Of a stretch of DNA of 64,000 nt, positions 59,105-64,000 are shown piece by piece. A program made the translations under genes and the position numbers. How positions within the stretch are numbered: position 1 is the stretch's first letter; each line of letters starts with the position of its first letter. The notes below the pieces were generated by a model. The model ran no database searches. It saw nothing but the letters and a program-made list of their open reading frames with translations, and was not told where the DNA came from. Source of the DNA: Antedon mediterranea (taxonomy: Eukaryota; Echinodermata; Crinoidea; Comatulida; Antedonidae); assembly GCF_964355755.1 (NCBI RefSeq), contig NC_092674.1, forward strand, positions 2,671,001 to 2,735,000, given 5' to 3'.

Positions 59105-59345
59105 CCTAAGGCTGTGTTCACACTTGTCTTTTTAACCATGGATAAATAAATTGAAATTATTTATCCATAAGGTTGATTGCGAATAGCTTGATTTCGCGAG
59201 GAACGTCATCATTGCACAATGCATGATGTGAAGGGTTTGGGCGAAAATGTCAACGCATACGTACAAACAACAAATCTCATACGTACGTGTTGTTCGCTCC
59301 CAAACCCTTCCCATTATGAATTGCGCACGCTATTTAACGGCGTCG
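59105..59345. mobile_element. Foldback MITE after SPRYD7
   Basis: GAAGGGTTTGGGCGAA and TTCGCTCCCAAACCCTTC form inverted arms around CATACGTACAAAC and ATACGTACGTGTTG. A second inverted pair is AATTTATTTATCC-like near 59140-59170. Confidence 0.6.
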
Positions 59346-59940
59346 TTTTTTAAATGATGGAAAATCATGGAATTGAACGTCTCCATTTTTAATGTAGCTT
59401 GATTCTCAACATAATTATTGAAAGATCTGGTAAAGATAGTGAAGAATATGTTGCCAAGATGAATGGTGCAGTTATCCGCCAAGTACGGACTGACTTCAGA
59501 ATCTGTTAGGGCCGATTTTACTCCTGGTTATTGTACATTGGTGGTATTGGTTTTGTTTGCGAAATGCAATTTGTTTTTAAATCGGATAAAGGAATACATT
59601 ACAGAATACAAATGTAAATATGTACTGTATGTATATATTGTTATTAATTTTTGAACTACCAAAAACATGGTAATATATAATGTTGTATTATCAATTGTAT
59701 AATAATATACAGCTATAAAAAAATACAGTATGTTAAAGTGTTTTAAATTATGGAATGTGAAAATGATTTTTTTTTTAAAGTAAGTTTATCAATGAAGGTC
59801 TTCTCTGTGTTTAAATAAAAAGGACAAATACTATGGGGAGGTATTCATTTTATTCCTGGATGTGTGTGATAGGTCAACCTGTTTATAAACTATGTTTTGT
59901 GGATGGTTGACCTAATAATATTACCCGCACATTTAAATTA

Positions 59941-60190
59941 ATGCTTGGTTCCCACTAGAGACGCAACGCAATAATATTACCCACACATTGAGTAATGCTT
60001 GGTTGTTCCCACTAGAGACGCAACGCAATAATATTACCCACACATTGAGTAATGCTTGGTTGTTCCCACTAGAGACGCAACGCAATAATATTACCCACAC
60101 ATTGAGTAATGCTTGGTTGTTCCCACTAGAGACGCAACGCAATAATATTACCCACACATTGAAATTAAAGCTTGGTTCCCACTAGAGACA
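59941..60190. repeat. 57-bp tandem repeat made from a MITE end
   Basis: About four copies of a unit with GCTTGGTTGTTCCCACTAGA, GACGCAACGC and AATAATATTACCCACACATT. The first part is the terminus of the CCAAT-type MITE. The 57-bp unit keeps frame, so both strands show short repeated open frames without meaning. Confidence 0.9.
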
Positions 60191-60760
60191 TAGGTTATAT
60201 AACTCTCGCGCTTTGTGTCTACGTCCCTATTGTATACCTCTAACCTTTGAACTTGTAGCTTTTTACTCTGATTAACAGCATTGGTAAAGCCACCGTGATT
60301 TGTTAGCTAGGATTTTCCTTTTATATATATTTTATATATATTTATCTTTTTTAACCAAGGACACGCATTTAAATTTTATCGACGTAAATTCGTTTAACAA
60401 TATTACTGTACTAGACTGTTGCAGGGTGCTAAAAGTATATAGTATAGAAAACGTCTAAAATGCACGCTTTTACTTTCAATAAATCGCCTTGGAAAACTAG
60501 ACCCATTACGATCTTGCGATGTTTTTAAAATGTTAAATATATTTCTTGTTTGAAGAATATCAATTGTACTGTATCTATTTTTTATTTTGGTGATTTTGAT
60601 TTTTTTCTTGTGTTTTCCATTGTTTCATTTGTACAGCTACCGTAATAAACAAGCGGGAAAGTTATTGATTTGTGATATTTTATCTTTTGTGGTTAACCAC
60701 CACCCATGGAGGTGTCCATGCACCACCTTTATTTATTCAGTCAAACTTTCAATCTGACTT
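60191..60760. other. Non-coding spacer
   Basis: AT-rich, no feature supported. Confidence 0.4.
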
Positions 60761-60764
60761 TATA

Positions 60765-61810
60765 TAATACATATATATATTTCCGTTTACTACCTTTTTT
60801 TAAATGGCCAAAATATCGACTTTTTAAAATTCAATTATTATGCAATAATAATGCCATATATGCATATATATTGCGTTATCATCATCTTATAGAGTCATAG
60901 GAACCATTTATGTCTAAAAATAAAAGGGTCGAAAATTGGCCATTTTTGGAAAAATTTCCCTGTACTATAGTACATTTTTAAACATTTTTATTTTTCGATA
61001 TAACTGGTTACTATAGCATAATTGATATGCGCAGAACCCATTATTCGACTCTGCGCATGTTTATTATGCTATAGTAACCATTTATATCTAACAATAATTT
61101 TCGACCATTTCATTTTTTGACATAACTGGTTATTATAGCATAATTGACATGCACAGAACCCATTATTCGACTCTGCGCATGTTTATTATGCGATAGTAAC
61201 CATTTATGTATGAAAATAAAAGGATCGAAAATTGGTCATTTTTCGAAAATTTCCCTGTACTATAGTACAGGGATTTTTTCCAAAAATGGCCAAATTTCGA
61301 CCTTTTTATTTTTCGATATAACTGGTTACAATAGCATAATTGACATGCGCAGAACCCATTATTCGACTCTGCGCATGTTTATTATGCGATAGTAACCATT
61401 TTATGTCTAAAATTAAAAGGGTCGAAATTTGGTCATTTTTCGAAAATTTCCCTGTACTATTCTATTAAAATTCAATTATTATGCAATAATATTGCCATAT
61501 ATGCCCATATATTACTTTATCATCATCTTATAGAGTCATAGGAACCAGTTAAGTAAAAAAATAAAAGGGTCAGAATTTGTTAATTTTTGCGAAAATTACC
61601 AAAATATTGGCTTTTTAAAATTCAATTATTATGCAATAATGTTGCCATATATGCACATATATTGCATTATCATCATCTTATAATCTTATCATCTTCTTAG
61701 GAACCAGTTATGTCAAAAAATAAAAGGGTCGAAATTTGGTCATTTTTCGAAAATTTGCCAAAATATCAACCTTTTAAAATATGCCGAGGTAACATGCGCA
61801 GAACACATTA
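60765..61810. repeat. Interleaved tandem/palindromic repeat block
   Basis: Three copies of AATTCAATTATTATGCAATA followed by GCCATATATGC and CATCATCTTATA alternate with about three copies of a palindromic unit. That unit has arms TGGTTACTATAGCATAATTG and TTATTATGCTATAGTAACCA, with GCGCAGA and TCTGCGCATG inside. Linkers read AAGGGTCGAAAATTGG and TTTCCCTGTACTATAGTAC. Confidence 0.75.
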
Positions 61811-62162
61811 CAGTATGTGATGCTGCGCATGCCAGTTTGTCTTTTTATTTTTATTGATTAAATTCAGTGCTGGGCTGTAATCACTAAAATGAAATAAATA
61901 AAGTATACAGTCCATGGTCCAAGCGATGGATTGTGTAAGTCGTGATCACTAAAATTCCAGAGGGAAGTACTGTAGTACTAGAGTTCTTTACAAATTAACA
62001 AAAACAAAACCCACAAAAAGATAAAGAAAAAGATGTATTTTAATTGTTATAAAATATGTACAATGCTTTTACAAAACGTAATAGCTTCATTACAACTCCA
62101 TTGATCAGTAGGACATGTGCATGTAAACAAACTTCCATTGAGAATCGCACAGAATTATCAGC

Positions 62163-62366
62163 AACACATGAACGTCATCCCGTACATGACCACGTGACCT
62201 GCAGAGAATCCTCACCAGTGTTTATTACGCAGACAGAATTGGGAATGCATTTTGCTTTATCGCCAACACACGTACGTCATCCCGTACATGACCACGTGAC
62301 CTGCAGAGAATCCTCACGAGCGTTTATTACGCAGACAGAATTGGGAATGCATTTTGTTTACTAACA
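62163..62366. repeat. 102-bp tandem duplication covering the PCID2 stop codon
   Basis: Copies 62163-62264 and 62265-62366 share CGTCATCCCGTACATGACCA and CAGACAGAATTGGGAATGCA. The right copy includes the last codons and stop of PCID2 (minus strand); the left copy is a duplicate of that tail lying in the 3' UTR. Confidence 0.9.
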
Positions 62367-64000
62367 ACAAGCTTTTTATGTTGGTGTGAAATATAACCCT
62401 TGATTCGACCCTGAAATATGAGGTTTGCAATAATACACTCGACCTCATCGCCATCAACATCGGACTCTCCCATCCATTTAAGAGCAGACACAAACGCATC
62501 AACGGGTAACTGATGCGTGTTCATAATAACCGACCTGTGAAAAAAAAAATCAAGTGAAAGTCAAAGAGCTTGTTCATAATAACCTATGTGTGAAAAAAAA
62601 ATGAAAGTCAAAGAGCTTTAAAATATGATATGAAGTTATTTAAAAAACTCTGTCTACACTATAAAACTAGTTTGACAAAAAAAAGTGTGAGGTGCTCAAA
62701 TAAGGTAGTTATATGCCCAAATATGGTAGTGATATATATATCATATACGGGCACATCACATTTTTTGTCACATAACGTTTGATGGTGTAGACAGGGCTTA
62801 GGATATGGAACATACACTTTTTTAAACAGGTTCCTGTATGTGATGATTTTGAGCTTCTCCAGAATAAGGTAAACACCACTCTTGATGAAGAAGTCCTCGT
62901 GTTTTTCCAATGTCTCGGTCAGTAGCTTTAGGTTGCCAACACGGACAGCTTTAGCAATGTCAATAAATGGAGTGAGGTCGTACTTGTGCAAGAGATTCGT
63001 TTTTGGCATTTGACCCTAATAAAAATTTAAGAAGTTCTTTTATATTGAGCTTATATCGATCTCATTTTTATTAAAATTGTAATTAAACATACTTTAAAGA
63101 CTAAAGTACCGTTGTTACAATTGAGCCAGGAATTGAACTCAGCTTTGACGAAGGAATTGAACAATTGAGTAATAATGGAAATTGAAAGAGCTAATGGTGC
63201 ATACCAGCAACATCTTTACAGGTAAAAGATATATCAGAATGAGGCGTTTATTGTGTCGACTTCCGTGGTGGCAATGCTGGAACGCAAAACTCAAATCATC
63301 CTCAGCTGAAAAACAGTAAAAAAGTATATTACATTATGAGGAATTGTTTTGAGTTTGTTTTCAATACCAAGATTCTGCATCAATTAATAACAACACTGTT
63401 CAGACCTCCTAACTTGGAAAAAATAAATATTGTATCAGGTTTTATGAAAATATAAAGGGTGCTATAATACTAAATCAAACCATACAGTGGACTGTGAAAA
63501 ACCTAAATATATTGGCATCATTAATGTCTCGGGTCACATTCTATGGTCACCGTACAGATAGGCTACTACATCAGTACTTCTATGAATGGATGACTAGTTG
63601 GTGACAAGAACGCTAGTTGGTCATACCCAGTACTGTTTCGATTTTTACGATCTTTCGGGAAACCACCTCACAATGGCGAAAAAGGTATTGTACTTAATAT
63701 TATACTCATTATTTAACTTATTAAACAATGCATAAATGGATTATAAACATCATATGGACTGATTTTAATATGTTTTCTATTGTCATCAATATCTAGAGTA
63801 GTAGAAATTATTAATTGGGAGGTTTTTGTTGTTTATCCAAAATATCGGGACACTCGCCATTGCCGGGATAGTTGGGAGGTCAGCTACTTACCACTCTTAA
63901 AGTCGCCCTCAAACATCGCTTTCCTTCCGACATAATACTTGTAGGTAACTCGTTGTGCGATGCTATATTTAGTTAGATGCGGTGAGCTGTTGATGGCGCG
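62327..64000 (-). CDS. PCID2: PCI domain-containing protein 2, C-terminal half (partial)
   Basis: Four exons on the minus strand: 64000-63892 (continues beyond the window), 63305-63205, 63015-62816 and 62534-62327 with the stop. Phases agree (1, 0, 2), giving 205 residues. PCID2 is the Thp1/Sac3-partner subunit of the nuclear TREX-2 complex in mRNA export, also linked to BRCA2 and checkpoint transcript export. Visible hallmarks are [15 protein letters not shown], then [20 protein letters not shown] and GNLKLL. The PCI/winged-helix core follows with [40 protein letters not shown] and [11 protein letters not shown]. The human protein ends the same way a few residues later. The stop TAA overlaps an AATAAA hexamer (62328-62323). 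The last intron carries a MITE. Confidence 0.95.
62647..62802. mobile_element. CTGTCTACACTATCAAAC MITE in the last PCID2 intron
   Basis: AACTCTGTCTACACTATAAA at the left and GTTTGATGGTGTAGACAGGG at the right. It ends 14 bp from the PCID2 donor. Confidence 0.8.

Overview
The window is intron-rich animal nuclear DNA (GT-AG introns, no operons, many small dispersed and tandem repeats). The gene content points to a marine deuterostome, most likely an echinoderm or close relative: secreted HYR-domain genes built from symmetric phase-1 exons, an invertebrate-type ADP-ribosyl cyclase, and dense AGGCCTA-rich and foldback repeats. The phylum is my inference; no search could be run.

Layout. 0-2.8 kb: stacked DNA transposons, one of which splits a tRNA-like gene. 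2.8-15.4 kb (minus strand): two neighbouring HYR genes. Gene A (2825-5963) is a signal peptide, an unnamed 160-residue domain, a Thr-rich hexapeptide array and an HYR domain. Gene B (8531-15341) is a signal peptide, two normal HYR exons, cysteine-free HYR-like exons and a dead copy of gene A's unnamed-domain exon. 15.4-36.7 kb: no coding gene recognised. It holds a hairpin-ended element, a Tc1/mariner-like TIR element with three DR1 motifs, a palindromic 16-bp minisatellite, a 5.4-kb array of about 97 copies of a 56-bp unit, and an adjoining 17-bp array. 36.7-49.3 kb (plus): two tandem Rac-like GTPase genes with identical intron positions, one conventional and one with altered switch regions. 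50.6-53.7 kb (minus): a seven-exon ADP-ribosyl cyclase with a probable GPI signal. 55.5-59.0 kb (plus): SPRYD7. 62.3-64.0 kb (minus): the 3' half of PCID2, running off the right edge.

Coding regions were assembled by eye from translated similarity, consensus splice sites and phase bookkeeping. For both Rac-like genes, the cyclase and SPRYD7 the exon lengths sum to a whole number of codons from ATG to stop (197, 191, 300 and 193 residues). These genes do not form a pathway. The likely locus-level stories are tandem gene duplication (HYR, Rac) and heavy turnover of transposons and minisatellites. No new defence-type or otherwise self-contained system was found. The strongest novelty candidates are the divergent Rac paralogue, the HYR cluster with its unnamed domain, and the nested minisatellite.
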